NCBI RefSeq assembly: GCF_000010805.1
Contig: NC_012522.1
Span: 4,650,001-4,714,000, forward strand
Reading direction: 5' to 3'
Length of the DNA stretch: 64,000 bases
Origin: Rhodococcus opacus B4
GTDB taxonomy: Bacteria; Actinomycetota; Actinomycetes; Mycobacteriales; Mycobacteriaceae
Below the pieces are notes generated by a model, which ran no database searches, was not told where the DNA came from, and saw only the letters and a program-made list of their open reading frames with translations. A program made the position numbers and the translations under genes. Below, one piece after another: positions 41,785-52,000 of this stretch; position 1 is the stretch's first letter, and the number at the start of each line of letters is the position of its first letter.

Positions 41785-42243
41785 ATGGCCGCTCTGATGA
41801 ACCGCACGGTGTTGCCGCCGGGCGCCGACGATCGGGATGTTCTCGCCACGTTGAAGTATGTTCTCGCTGGTCAGGATGATGTGACGATCTCGACCCCGGA
41901 GGGTTCGGTGTCGTTGCCGGACAGTGTCCGGGGGTTGCTCTTCGACGCGGTCACGGCTCTGGATCGGGGGCAGGCGGTGACGGTGGAGCCGCATCGGACG
42001 GTGTTGACGACACAGGAGGCCGCGGAACTGCTGGGCATCACCCGGCCGACGCTGGTGCGGTTGCTGGAGGCCGGGAAGATCCCGTACTCGTCGCCGGGCC
42101 GGCACCGGCGGGTGGAGTTGGCGGACGTCCTCGCCTTTCGACAACAGGAGCGTGCGCGACGCGGTCAGGTGTTCGAGGAGATGGCGCACGAGGAAACCCC
42201 CGACCCCGGCGACGCCGCTGACGGCTTCGCTTCGACCCGCTGA
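41785..42243 (+). CDS. Excisionase-type HTH protein, probable antitoxin
   Basis: A 152-residue protein. Residues about 70-120 form an HTH_17 (MerR/excisionase-like) domain: LTTQEAAELLGITRPTLVRL followed by PYSSPGRHRRVELADVLAFR. The N-terminal part is not recognised. An AT-rich stretch (41758-41780) precedes it. The gene is followed 16 bases later by a PIN-domain gene; HTH_17/PIN_3 pairs form a known class of toxin-antitoxin modules, with the HTH protein as antitoxin and autorepressor. Confidence 0.78.
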   Translation: MAALMNRTVLPPGADDRDVLATLKYVLAGQDDVTISTPEGSVSLPDSVRGLLFDAVTALDRGQAVTVEPHRTVLTTQEAAELLGITRPTLVRLLEAGKIPYSSPGRHRRVELADVLAFRQQERARRGQVFEEMAHEETPDPGDAADGFASTR

Positions 42244-42259
42244 TCGAGGGGCCAGGGCG

Positions 42260-43447
42260 ATGGCTGCCTTCCGGGTGGTTCTCGACGCGTGCGTCCTGCT
42301 TCCGCAGGTCCTGAACGATGTGCTGCTCGCCCTGGCCGATGCCGAGTTGTTCCGGCCGGTGTGGACGCCGGATCTGCTCGACGAGGTGGAGCGCAACCTG
42401 GCCGGGGAGAGGTTCGGTAAGTCGCCGGAGCAGGCGGCGCGGCGGGTCCGGCAGATGCGCAGGGCGTTCCCGTTCGCGGAGGAGGAGTCACGTGGGTACC
42501 GCGAGTTGATTCCCGCGATGACCAACGATTCGAAGGATCGGCACGTCCTGGCTGCGGCGGTACGGTCCGGTGCAGCAGCGATCGTGACCGCCGACCTGAA
42601 GGACTTCCCGCAGGCGGCTCTCGACCCGTTCGACGTCGAGGCGATCCACCCCGACGAATTCCTCTGCGATCAGCTCGATCTGGACGCGGAAGCGGTGTTC
42701 GAGTGTATGCACGCGCTGGTCGCCCGGAATGCGCTCCCGCCGCGCACGGTGGGGGAGCTGCTCGAGTTGCTCGGCCGGCTGACCCCACGGTTCGTCGACG
42801 CGGTCCAGGCATTGCTCGGCGCCCGGGACGACGCCTCGGACCGCGGTGCGGTGCCGGCGGCGCCGGCCCTTCCGGAGCTGACCGACGAGCAGATCGACTC
42901 GTTGCCGCCCGAGGTGCGGCAGACGTACCGGCAGCTTCGTGCGATGGATCCCGCCGAACGGGTGCGGTTTCTCGGGCATTCAGATCTGGTGAATGCGGCG
43001 TGGGCATTCCTGATGCCGGTGTGCGTGGACGGGGATCTGCTGTCGGTGTGGCCGAACGTGGATCCCGACTTCCGGGCGGTGCTCGCGCAGAAGTGGGCGC
43101 AGGACAACCACTATCAGATGACCGTCGACGGGTGGGAGGTCGAGTCGGTCGCGTCGGCCCTGGCGGCGCCGGTGCCGGATCATCCGCTGTGGGTACATTT
43201 CGAGCGCGTGCATGTGCGGTCGTTCCGGGCGATGCTGCCGGATCCGGCGACGTGGGGAATCGGTTCCGCCACCAGGATGGTCGCACCGGGGGTCGAGGCG
43301 CTCTACGTGCTCGACACGGCGACGCTGCAGGGCGGCCTGTGGCACCCGAACGATCCCCGGTATGTGTGCCCGGTCATCATGCATCTCGTCGACGGGCGTT
43401 GGCTGGTGCGAAATCTGGGGTCGGAGTCGGACCCCACCACGACCTGA
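42260..43447 (+). CDS. PIN-domain RNase (VapC-like, PIN_3) with long C-terminal extension
   Basis: A 395-residue protein. Residues 1-135 form a PIN domain: VVLDACVLLP with Asp9, DLLDEVERNL with Glu42, NDSKDRHVLA with Asp93, and IVTADLKDFP with Asp112, the acidic metal site of RNase toxins. A helical segment follows to about residue 195. The remaining 200 residues (from LPELTDEQIDSLPPEV) are not usual in such toxins and not recognised by me; they contain a globular, Trp-rich region ending in GRWLVRNLG. ATG 42260 has GAGGGG upstream. Confidence 0.78.
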   Translation: MAAFRVVLDACVLLPQVLNDVLLALADAELFRPVWTPDLLDEVERNLAGERFGKSPEQAARRVRQMRRAFPFAEEESRGYRELIPAMTNDSKDRHVLAAAVRSGAAAIVTADLKDFPQAALDPFDVEAIHPDEFLCDQLDLDAEAVFECMHALVARNALPPRTVGELLELLGRLTPRFVDAVQALLGARDDASDRGAVPAAPALPELTDEQIDSLPPEVRQTYRQLRAMDPAERVRFLGHSDLVNAAWAFLMPVCVDGDLLSVWPNVDPDFRAVLAQKWAQDNHYQMTVDGWEVESVASALAAPVPDHPLWVHFERVHVRSFRAMLPDPATWGIGSATRMVAPGVEALYVLDTATLQGGLWHPNDPRYVCPVIMHLVDGRWLVRNLGSESDPTTT

Positions 43448-43478
43448 GCTTACGTCTCTGCAGGGGTGAATGGTTGCC

Positions 43479-43496
43479 AGCCCCGGGGTGCCTATC
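43479..43496 (+). promoter_or_regulatory. Cluster-shared element, copy C (CCCCGGGGTGCCTATC)
   Basis: AGCCCCGGGGTGCCTATC lies 67 bases before the methyltransferase ATG. GGGGTGCCTATC repeats as AGGGTGCCTATC in front of the TDO-like gene (53679-53696), with a related copy before the cupin fusion. Likely activator site or promoter element of the cluster. Confidence 0.5.
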
Positions 43497-43562
43497 GCGC
43501 GCCGCGGTCAAGCCTCACGCTGGAAGTATTGCTGTACTCCACGACCTATTCAGAGGCGCACA

Positions 43563-44582
43563 ATGTATTTCGACTTCCGTGACAAGCCCGAACGTCTCTG
43601 CGTCAAAGAGATGGTTCATGGCTACACCATATCCTGCTGCCTGTTCGTCGCCGTCAAGCTCGAGCTCGCCGATCTGCTGTCGGGGGGCCCGCTGGCGCTT
43701 GCCGATCTCGCCCGGCGCAGCGGAACCGATCCCGATGCGCTGAAGCGGATCCTCCGGCTACTGATGAGCGCCGGGATCTTCTCCGTGGACGAGCAGGACA
43801 CGTGCGCACTCACACCGCGAGCCGAGTTCTTGCGCAGGGACGACCCGGAATCCATCGCAAGCGAGGTGGAGCTCTTCGCCGGCGCAGAAACGTACCTGGC
43901 CTGGAGCGAGCTGCTCCACTGTGCTCGTACGGGACAGACAGGTTTCGGCCAGTTCTTCGGCAAACCCCTCTTCGACTACCTGGCCGATCACCCCGATTCC
44001 GCCCAGCGCTTCCATCTCGGCTGGCACGAGATCTCGATCCGCGCCGGTCTCGAGACCGCGGAAGCGGTCGATTTCACGGAAGATCGGCATGTCATCGATG
44101 TCGGCGGTGGTTACGGCATCGTGACCGCCCAGCTGTTGCGCAAATATGATCATTTGCAGGGCACGATCTACGACCTGGAGTTCTCCCTGGCCAAGGCCGG
44201 TCACACCTTGCGAGAGTATGGCGTCGACGAGCGCTGCGACATTCTGCCCGGCGACGGCTTGGCAGAGGTGCCCGGCGGGGGCGACGTACACCTACTCAAG
44301 AGCGTCCTGCACACGATGAACGACGACGACTCCGTACGCATCCTCACCAATTGCGCGAACGCACTCGAGCCCGGCGGCCGGATCCTGGTCCTGGAGCGGG
44401 TGATCAGCGAGGATGGCGGATACGTCTGGGGGAACGTGGTGGACGTGGCCATGCTGGTCATGACGGGCGGCCGCGAACGGACGATTCAGGACTACGCGCG
44501 CCTGTACGAGCGCGCGGGCCTCGAACTCACCGGAAGTACGCTCCTGCCCTGCGGTTTCAGCGTGATCGAGGGCCGGAAGTGA
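43563..44582 (+). CDS. SAM-dependent O-methyltransferase (Methyltransf_2 type), first copy
   Basis: A 339-residue enzyme with an N-terminal winged-helix dimerisation domain (LADLARRSGTDPDALKRIL) and a Rossmann domain with VIDVGGGYG, IYDLEFSLA and the catalytic-region LKSVLHTMNDDD; the His in SVLHTM is the general base position of this family. It methylates a hydroxyl (or carboxyl) on a small molecule. ATG 43563 fits the family start; longer frames extend into the promoter motif. A second, related methyltransferase closes the cluster at 56015. Confidence 0.88.
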   Translation: MYFDFRDKPERLCVKEMVHGYTISCCLFVAVKLELADLLSGGPLALADLARRSGTDPDALKRILRLLMSAGIFSVDEQDTCALTPRAEFLRRDDPESIASEVELFAGAETYLAWSELLHCARTGQTGFGQFFGKPLFDYLADHPDSAQRFHLGWHEISIRAGLETAEAVDFTEDRHVIDVGGGYGIVTAQLLRKYDHLQGTIYDLEFSLAKAGHTLREYGVDERCDILPGDGLAEVPGGGDVHLLKSVLHTMNDDDSVRILTNCANALEPGGRILVLERVISEDGGYVWGNVVDVAMLVMTGGRERTIQDYARLYERAGLELTGSTLLPCGFSVIEGRK

Positions 44583-44640
44583 GACCGACCGGGCGAGCGC
44601 GACCTCCGAACGTCGGCGGACGCCGGGGAACTGGGTCGGC

Positions 44641-45834
44641 ATGGCACACATCTTGATCGTCGGCGGACACGACGAGACCTTTCGAATGATCGAGGACCTA
44701 CCGGTCGAGCTGTCTGTTTTTCAGAATTCCGAATCGGTCACTTTGCGGCAGGCCAGGCGCGCCCGCCGGCTGTGCGTATTCGACTACCGAAACCAGACAG
44801 AGGCGCTCGGCAGGGCGCGGGCGCTGCACGAGTTCGAACCCGTCGACGCCGTCGTGTCGTTCACCGAGCACGGCCTCATGCCGGCCGCCGTGATCAGAGA
44901 GGCGCTGGGCATCAAGGGCAACGCGCGGGAAGCCGTCCGGTTGACCCGCGACAAGATCGCCATGCGCGAGCACCTGTCCGGCCGTGACTTGGGAGCTGTG
45001 CGGAACCGAAGCTGCCATTCGGCCGCCGAGGTACGGAGCTTTCTTCTCGAAGTGGGCGGCCCCATTGTGGTCAAGCCGGCCGGAGGCGCCGGCAGCTCCG
45101 GCGTTTTTCGCGTCTCGAGCCTCGAGCAGGTCGACTCCGCATTCGCCCGCTCTCGCGGCGAGTACCCCGGGCCGACCCTCGCCGAAGAGTTCATCGACGG
45201 CCCCGAATACAGCGTCGAATCCTTCAGCACGGAGGGCCGGCACGACATCATCGCGGTGACCGAGAAGACCACCACCGGCCCGCCGCGGTATATCGAAATC
45301 GGTCACCAGATGCCGGCCGTGCTCGCCGCATCGGCCCATGCCGAGCTCTGCAGGCTGGTCACCGACTTCCTCAGTTCGATCGGTCATTCCTTCGGTCCGG
45401 CCCATACCGAAGTGCGGTTCGGCCCGGCCGGGCCCCGGATCATCGAGGGCAACACACGTCCCGGAGGCGATTTCATCTGGGAGCTGGTGCTCCGTGCCAT
45501 GGGTCGCGATCTGGTCCGGGAGTCGATCTGTCATCTCGCCGGGCTGCCGCCGCAGCCGCGAATACCCGGGCGCGGGGCAGGCTGCGTCGCATTCTTCGCC
45601 TACGAAAATGTGGTGATCGAACGCGTGCAGGGCATCGAGGCCGCGCGTCGGAGCGAGGGGATAATCCGGTTGCAGTGTTCTCTCGAACCAGGGCAACGCC
45701 TCGGTCCGCTCCGATCCTCCGCGGATCGTCAAGGTGTCATTGTCGCGGTCGGCACCGATCTCGCGGATGCCGAGCGCCGGCTGGCCGACGCGCAGGCTCG
45801 GATTCGGGTGGAGACGGCCCCGCTTCCGCACTGA
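44641..45834 (+). CDS. ATP-grasp carboxylate-amine ligase, first copy
   Basis: A 397-residue ligase. N-terminal biotin-carboxylase-like domain (MAHILIVGGHDETF), ATP-grasp lobe with Lys145 in VVKPAGGAGSSG, the adenine region AEEFIDGPEYS, and magnesium ligands Glu257 and Glu269/Asn271 in EVRF and IIEGNTRPGG. Such enzymes activate a carboxylate as acyl phosphate and join it to an amine, often in dipeptide-like natural products. Co-directional with the methyltransferase, 58 bases apart. Distant from the second ATP-grasp enzyme, so each probably makes its own bond. Confidence 0.87.
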   Translation: MAHILIVGGHDETFRMIEDLPVELSVFQNSESVTLRQARRARRLCVFDYRNQTEALGRARALHEFEPVDAVVSFTEHGLMPAAVIREALGIKGNAREAVRLTRDKIAMREHLSGRDLGAVRNRSCHSAAEVRSFLLEVGGPIVVKPAGGAGSSGVFRVSSLEQVDSAFARSRGEYPGPTLAEEFIDGPEYSVESFSTEGRHDIIAVTEKTTTGPPRYIEIGHQMPAVLAASAHAELCRLVTDFLSSIGHSFGPAHTEVRFGPAGPRIIEGNTRPGGDFIWELVLRAMGRDLVRESICHLAGLPPQPRIPGRGAGCVAFFAYENVVIERVQGIEAARRSEGIIRLQCSLEPGQRLGPLRSSADRQGVIVAVGTDLADAERRLADAQARIRVETAPLPH

Positions 45835-45862
45835 CCGGGCAGGCCCAGTACTGCCCGGTCAG
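45831..45862. terminator. Bidirectional terminator between the convergent ATP-grasp genes
   Basis: A perfect 12-bp stem (CTGACCGGGCAG with CTGCCCGGTCAG) and 8-base loop. It contains both stop codons, so it ends the two converging cluster operons. Confidence 0.85.
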
Positions 45863-47118
45863 CAGGAGGTGGGGCGGTGCGTGGGCTGCTCGAGCGGCAT
45901 TACTCGCACGGTCGTCAAGATTTCGCGAATGAGTGAGGTCACTTCGGAGCTCGACCGGCCGGCGACGATGCCACTGACGGGCAATTCGAAATCGAAATAG
46001 CTCACGGTCTCCGGAAGGGAAGCGCCTGGATCCAGCTGCGTCCACCGAACGACATCTGGGTGGGTTCGAAATCCTTCGCCACCCCGGATCGCGCAGTGTC
46101 GCGACCCGAGCAGGTGACCCGGGAACATGAAGTCCCCGTAGACCTTACTACCCGGCGTCCTTTCGAACCACCGGCTCAGCGGATTGACTTCGAGAGGTGA
46201 CCACTCGAGGTTGCAGGCCAAACCGGCTGCGACCAAGTCGATTCCCGTGGCAAGCCGGAATGTCTCCTTGATATGTCCCCCGCCGGCGCGGGCGCCGACC
46301 TCCAGGAAGACCATTCCGTCTGCGGCCTCGATCATTTCGAGGTGAAAGGGGCCGTTGTCGATGCCCACCGCCCGAAGGTACTCGACCGCTACCTTGCAGC
46401 GCCCACCGTCGTCGTCGACTTGAATCGATCCCTGCGGAATTCCCTGGGCGAACTCGAGGCACGTGCCCAGATATCTGCTGGCGACGATCGCGACCGGCGC
46501 ACCGGCCAGCATCACACCATCGAAGTGGAAGATCGGCCCCTCCACATATTCTTCGAGCTGGAAGCGCTCCGGATCCCAGCCCTCCAGACCAGGCGGGCCA
46601 TCGAGAATCGCAGTGCGCGCGTCAGCGAAGGTGGCGAACACGAAAACATCCTTGCTCGCGGTTCCGTCGAGTGGTTTGAGCACCGTCTTTCCCGCCCACG
46701 GAGCGGCATCGGCGGACGAGGCGGTGAGGGCCTCGTCGCAGCGGACAAATCTGGGCACGCGAAGTCCGCATCCCGCGACTGCGGCTTTCATCGCTACCTT
46801 GTCGTTCACGATGTGAACCTGCTCCGGCGATACCCCTTCTACTCCGAGGACCCGTCTTATCTGCGCTGCCTCCATCATCTCGTACTGGGAGACGCTGATG
46901 ACTCTGTCGAAGGAATCGTCGGGGGAGAACAGGGTAAGAACCTCCTCGGCCAGACCTGCCCGACCCGGCCGTTCGACCTTGATGCAGGGAAGGTCGGGCG
47001 GCACGGTGGCAAGTTGCGCGCTTGTGCCCACGTAGACGACATCGTGCATTCCATGATCGATTACCCGATGGTATTCGATGAAGGAATAGGGAACGCGATG
47101 GAGGATCAACAGTTTCAT
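45859..47118 (-). CDS. ATP-grasp carboxylate-amine ligase, second copy
   Basis: A 419-residue ligase starting MKLLILHRVPYSFIEYHR. ATP-grasp features: Lys148 in TVLKPLDGTASKDV, QLEEYVEGP, Glu261 in FHLEMI and Glu273 in FLEVGARAGGGH. This pattern (ending EVGARAGGGHI) resembles ATP-grasp enzymes that ligate amino acids. ATG 47118 has GGAG upstream; the longer in-frame ORF above it is non-conserved. Last gene of the leftward operon, 125 bases after the aminotransferase. Confidence 0.85.
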   Translation of the reverse strand: MKLLILHRVPYSFIEYHRVIDHGMHDVVYVGTSAQLATVPPDLPCIKVERPGRAGLAEEVLTLFSPDDSFDRVISVSQYEMMEAAQIRRVLGVEGVSPEQVHIVNDKVAMKAAVAGCGLRVPRFVRCDEALTASSADAAPWAGKTVLKPLDGTASKDVFVFATFADARTAILDGPPGLEGWDPERFQLEEYVEGPIFHFDGVMLAGAPVAIVASRYLGTCLEFAQGIPQGSIQVDDDGGRCKVAVEYLRAVGIDNGPFHLEMIEAADGMVFLEVGARAGGGHIKETFRLATGIDLVAAGLACNLEWSPLEVNPLSRWFERTPGSKVYGDFMFPGHLLGSRHCAIRGGEGFRTHPDVVRWTQLDPGASLPETVSYFDFELPVSGIVAGRSSSEVTSLIREILTTVRVMPLEQPTHRPTSC

Positions 47119-47243
47119 GTAGAAGACTCCGCTGGATGGATTACCGATCGGCGCAATGGAATTTCGCTTTCCTGTACTATCCCGAGCCGGCGGACGTGGA
47201 GCTAGGAACCCTGGGGGTGCACATCGCCCACCTCTCGTGGTCG

Positions 47244-48098
47244 TTATCGAATCGCGGACCGGCCGTTGGCCAAGTGCCGATACTCGGTTGCAATCGCGTC
47301 GACCAATGCGGACTTCGCATAACGGATCTCGTCGATGCCGGAGACCCCCAGAATTTCGATCGCAGTGCCACACAGAAATGCGGCGTCGAACGATCCGATC
47401 TCGCTGTATGCGATGTCGCGTTCCGTGACCGTGATCTTCAGTCGCGGACACAGCTCGTCGATGACCGCCCTTCGGGTGATCCCGTCGAGCGCTAGCTCGG
47501 TAGTGGGCGTGAACAATGCGTCACCCTTGACGAAGAACACGTTCGAGCCGCTCGACTCGCACACTGCGTCGGCCGTCGAGAGGAAGAGCACATCGTCGTA
47601 GCCGTCAGCCCGTTGGCGGTGGCTCAAGTAGCTCAACGCGTAGGTAGACGACGTTTTCGCCTGATACGGGTGGCACGAGGCGGGTGCGCGTCGCCACGTC
47701 GCCGTCGAGAGCCGATATCGCTCCGCGGCCGAATTCGAGGGAAAGGGCAGGGCAAACAGGACCACCTTGCTGGAAGAGCCCTGCGCCTTGAAGCTCACAT
47801 CGGTGTCGTCATAGAAGACCAGACACTTTATGTACGCATCGGTCAGATCGTTGGCCTTCACCAATTCGCGGCACGCGTCGGCCAGGTCCGCATTCGAGTA
47901 GTGCACGGTGTGCCCGAACAACTCGGCGGACCGCCGCAACCTGGCGACATGATCGTCACATTTGAATATGCTCCCGCCGTACGTGCGGATACCGTCGAAC
48001 ACAGACGTGGCATACGACAACCCATGGGTGGCAGGGGACAGGCTCACCTCGTCGAATCGGACGCATCTTCCATCTGTCCACGCTATTTCGCTGATCAT
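47244..48098 (-). CDS. Class IV PLP aminotransferase (IlvE/ADC-lyase fold)
   Basis: A 284-residue fold-type IV enzyme. GLSYATSVFDGIRTYGG is the N-terminal signature, Lys148 in PYQAKTSSTYAL is the PLP lysine, and CESSGSNVFFVKGDAL and GITRRAVIDEL complete the cofactor site. It could transaminate a branched-chain or aromatic amino acid, act on a D-amino acid, or be a lyase like PabC. In this cluster it probably makes or uses an amino-acid building block. It abuts the preceding stop exactly. Confidence 0.87.
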   Translation of the reverse strand: MISEIAWTDGRCVRFDEVSLSPATHGLSYATSVFDGIRTYGGSIFKCDDHVARLRRSAELFGHTVHYSNADLADACRELVKANDLTDAYIKCLVFYDDTDVSFKAQGSSSKVVLFALPFPSNSAAERYRLSTATWRRAPASCHPYQAKTSSTYALSYLSHRQRADGYDDVLFLSTADAVCESSGSNVFFVKGDALFTPTTELALDGITRRAVIDELCPRLKITVTERDIAYSEIGSFDAAFLCGTAIEILGVSGIDEIRYAKSALVDAIATEYRHLANGRSAIR

Positions 48099-49025
48099 CT
48101 AGTCTCCATTTCGCGATCTCGCGTATTCCTGCATCGCCTGCGTATGCATTGTGTTGACCGGAATCAGCCAGTTGTCCAGGTCGACGATGTGAATTGCGCC
48201 GACCCGGACCTTGGCGTCGATGGCGCCTCTGCCGAGGCAGATTTCCGTGAAACCCAGCCGATCCGCGAAACGATACATCTGGTAATAGTCGGCGATGTAC
48301 AAATTCAACCCACGAGGAATCCGGTCATGGTCCAGTCCCCGAACGAGCTTCGTGAACACACCACGGTGATCGTCGGCGTAGCTCAGTGATCCGGCCAACG
48401 GTGTTTTCGAGGACTTGTCGTAGTCCAGCTTCACGAAATATTTCTCACCTTCGGACGAGCGGGCCAGCATACGCAGCACATCGCTGGTATAGAGGTTCCT
48501 GGCATGTCCGTATTTGGCCACATTCAATGCCTGGAGGCCGGCGAAATCGAGCAGAACTCGATCGTCCTCCGCCACTTCCGAGAGACGGTGTATCTCGGAG
48601 GTGCACGCCGCCTCTGCTTTCCTGGTGATCCTGACGATCGATTTGTATTGACTGGCTCCTACCGCTGTTCGCAGGGCAAGGTCCACACTTCGTGAAGACC
48701 GGAAGAATGCGGCCTGCATGAATGGAACTGCGATGACGTCGGCGCGCCGACGGCGATCGGATCTGAGAACGGAAGGGACCAATAGCCAGTCGGCGGTCGA
48801 TGCCAGGCGCGACAATTCCGCCAGTGTCCGATCGTCGGGCTCGTCGCACACGGGGATGTAGAAGTATCCGGGTGCGACGTACGCTCGCTCGTGATGCAGG
48901 GCGTCGTCGCTGCTCGCGCTGCGCTGGAGCACCGCGTTCCAGTGCGCGATGTTCTTCAGCGGAAGTTGTGGCCGCGCGACGTCGTGACTGTTACAGAACG
49001 CATCGCGTTGGGGCAGCCATTCCAT
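48099..49025 (-). CDS. GNAT-like protein of the biosynthetic cluster
   Basis: A 308-residue soluble protein without a strong signature. The middle and end (DVLRMLARSSEGEKYFVKLDY, PLAGSLSYADDHRGVF, LNLYIADYYQMYRFADRLGF, CLGRGAIDAK) have the strand-helix order and acceptor-loop look of GNAT/FemX-like acyl- or aminoacyltransferases. If so, it would transfer an acyl or aminoacyl group. It overlaps the transporter gene by 35 bases. Assignment is tentative. Confidence 0.55.
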   Translation of the reverse strand: MEWLPQRDAFCNSHDVARPQLPLKNIAHWNAVLQRSASSDDALHHERAYVAPGYFYIPVCDEPDDRTLAELSRLASTADWLLVPSVLRSDRRRRADVIAVPFMQAAFFRSSRSVDLALRTAVGASQYKSIVRITRKAEAACTSEIHRLSEVAEDDRVLLDFAGLQALNVAKYGHARNLYTSDVLRMLARSSEGEKYFVKLDYDKSSKTPLAGSLSYADDHRGVFTKLVRGLDHDRIPRGLNLYIADYYQMYRFADRLGFTEICLGRGAIDAKVRVGAIHIVDLDNWLIPVNTMHTQAMQEYARSRNGD

Positions 49026-52000
49026 GGTCGTCCTCCTGTCCGTTCCAGTTCCGCCCGACGGTCGTGTGCGACTGGCGAGAATTCTCGAGGAGACGCCGCT
49101 CGCCGTTGAAATGGAAGACTCGATTGGCGAGCGTGGTCAGATCGGGATTGTGTGTGATGATGAAGAAAAGCGTGTCCGGCAAGGCCGAGATCACGGACTG
49201 CAGTATCGAGAGCTCTGCTTCGGTACTCAACTCGGACGTCGCTTCGTCGAGAATGGCGATTGCCGGGCGATTGATCAGGAGGTCGAGGAGCGCGAGCCGC
49301 TGCAGTTCCGTCTTGCTCAGATTCAACTGGCCGGTGGCGGGAACGGTTTCGTCGAATCCCGATCGTAGTCGCCCGACAACGTCTGCCACGTCGAGATAGT
49401 CGACCACACGGGCCAATTCGAGCGGTAGCGGGTTGTCGAAGTGCTCGATCAGCCTTCCTGGCTTGAAGATCGGACTCGACGTCAGGAGGAGGATGTCTCC
49501 GGTGTGGGGAGTCGAGACGTAACCCCCCGTGCGGCCCAGTGTGGAGAGGACGCCTGCAGTCGGCCGCAGACTGCCGACAACCAGCTTCGCGAATGTCGAC
49601 TTCCCGACACCGCTCGGGCCCATGATGACCACGACGTCTCGGCTGGCGAACGACTCCGAAAGCTCCTCCAGCAGCACCGCCCCGGTGCGCGGCGCGAGGT
49701 ACGCGACGTCCGTCAACGACACGAGCGCTGCGTTGTCGACGGCAGAGCCGGTCCGGCACGCCACCGGTTCGATCGGAGCCGAAGGCGACGTGCAGGTGGC
49801 CGTGCTCGGCGTGTGGAGACGATCCGCGCTGTCGAGAACCTGCCTGAGGTCGACCAGGCAACGGCCTGCACGGGCGAAGACCGCGATGAGGTTGTACGAG
49901 AGACTGAGCGCGAGAACACTGGTGAGGCCGGGTCCGCCGCCGGCATGGACGAACACGGTTGAACCGACGACGACAGACAGGAAGAGCACCCCCATCAAAT
50001 CGAGCTTGTAATTGAACCAGCGGCGTGCGCCCGCATTGTCGATCGACGCGAAGGCACGATTCATCACACTCTTGTTCAGCCAATTCACCAGGGCCGAGTT
50101 GTCTCGCGCCAGGTCGAATCTCGCCGAGCTCCAGGTAATGGCCTCGACCCGCTCCAGCACTGTCGACGTCGTACCGATCTCGTTCTCGTTGAAGTCCTGC
50201 AGTCGCCTTCCCGATCGCTTCGAACTGTGCCAGTAGGCGAAGCACATCCCGGCGAGGGGCAGGAGGACGAAAATGTTCTTGCTCAACACGAATGCCGCGG
50301 TCGTGAACAGCAGCGTGACCGCACCCAGGGTGTTCAGAAGTACTTCCGGCAGAAGTTCGTCGATTCGTCGTTGATCCCAGGTCAGTTTGCCCTGATAGTC
50401 CTGGTGGTTCTGATTGTCCTGATCGGCCTCGTCGAAGGCGGACCGGGAGGGCTTCGGACTCATGACAGCCGAGAAGTAACTCTGGCACTTCACGGTTGCC
50501 GCCGCGATGCTGCGCTTGACCAGGAGTAACGAGGTGAACATCGACAGGAGTGCCCCAGCCGACAGTGCAGCGATGAGGGCTATCGCTGCTGTTCGCGCAT
50601 TCGTGGTCGAAATTCCGCTGGCAGCTATGTAGTCGCCGACAATCGTCAGAACGTCGCGGCACGCGAACAGGACGCAGGCGACAACCGCGACCTTCGCGAT
50701 ACCCAGTCTCATCAGACTGCGGCGCGACGAGGTCGCGAATTCCGGTCGGTCCATGGCTTGCGGATGGCGGGAGATCGACCGATCCTCCTGCACGAGTTGC
50801 TGTTTGCGGTCGTGATCAGGATTCGCCGCACGGGGTGTGGGGTTTCGTATCACCTCCACTACCTCGCCTCCGGCCACCACCCATATCTCGTCCGCGGCAT
50901 CTTTTTCATCGGGCTTGTCCGTTGCATAGACAACCGTGGTGCCATGCCACGGCCCGCGCAGAAGCCCGGCCAACAGCCCACTCGCCAGGTCGTCGTCCAG
51001 CCCTGCTGTGGGCTGATCCAGGTAAACGAACCTCGGTTCGGCCAATATTGCCCGCGCCAGTTCCAGCCGCTTCCCCTGCCCGCGGGACAAGTCCCAGCCC
51101 TCGGTCCGGTCGTGTGACTTGCTCGCGAGGTAGTCGCCGTAGAAGGTTTCGGGAAGTCGGGACAGTGCCATGGCCCGACGGGCCTCGTCGTCCGAGAATT
51201 CGCTTCGATAGAGACACAAATTCTCGTAGAGCCCGCCAGGAAATATCCACGGTTCATCCGGTACGAAGAGCGTTTTGTCGCTCACTCGGCTGCTGCGGCG
51301 TGCACCGATTTTCAGAACGGTCGTCTTACCACTGCCCGCCCCGCCGACCACGGCGATGTGCTTCGCCGTTGTTGCCGGTAGGCGCGTTGCCGTCGCATCG
51401 GTGTCCAGCGGCTGGGGACTGGATAGATACTTCGCAACGTTGGTGTGCCCGACGATGCCCTGGGAAAGGCTCTGAACAATGAAGGGAATATTGTTGGCGA
51501 CGGATTTCAATCCTCCGACCAGCGCCATCGCTGACAAAAGGCCCGCCGGATCGACGTACCCGACGTAGGCCAGCTGGGTGAATACCGCGGCAAGCATCGC
51601 GACGATCGGAGTGAGCGTCGATATGAGATTGATCCGCGCGACAAGACGCGCCGCTTTCAGGAGCGCGCGCTCCTCACCATCTCGCTTGTCGGCATAGCGC
51701 CGAAACAGTTCGTCGTTCCAGTTCTTGAGCCACGCGAGCAGGCGATTGTTCATCGCAAACAGGCCGACTTCGATGCGGTCTGCCGCCGTCGCCGACAGTG
51801 CAGCATGCGCGGCATTCAATTGTCTGGCGTTCCAGAAGATCACCACGGAACTGATGAGAATCACCGACAGAGCCGCGAAAGCGCTCAGTCCGAGCGCCAC
51901 GAAGAAGTACGCGGAGGTGAACGTGATGGTTGCGAGTGCCAGGATGATAAAAATTAGTCCAGACCACGCGTTTTCGACGCGTGCCGCCTCCCGGTCCAGC

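Noticed and set aside
41785-43447. Phage remnant suggested by the excisionase-like HTH
   Set aside because: No integrase, attachment repeat or structural phage gene is nearby; the pairing with a PIN domain fits a toxin-antitoxin module better.
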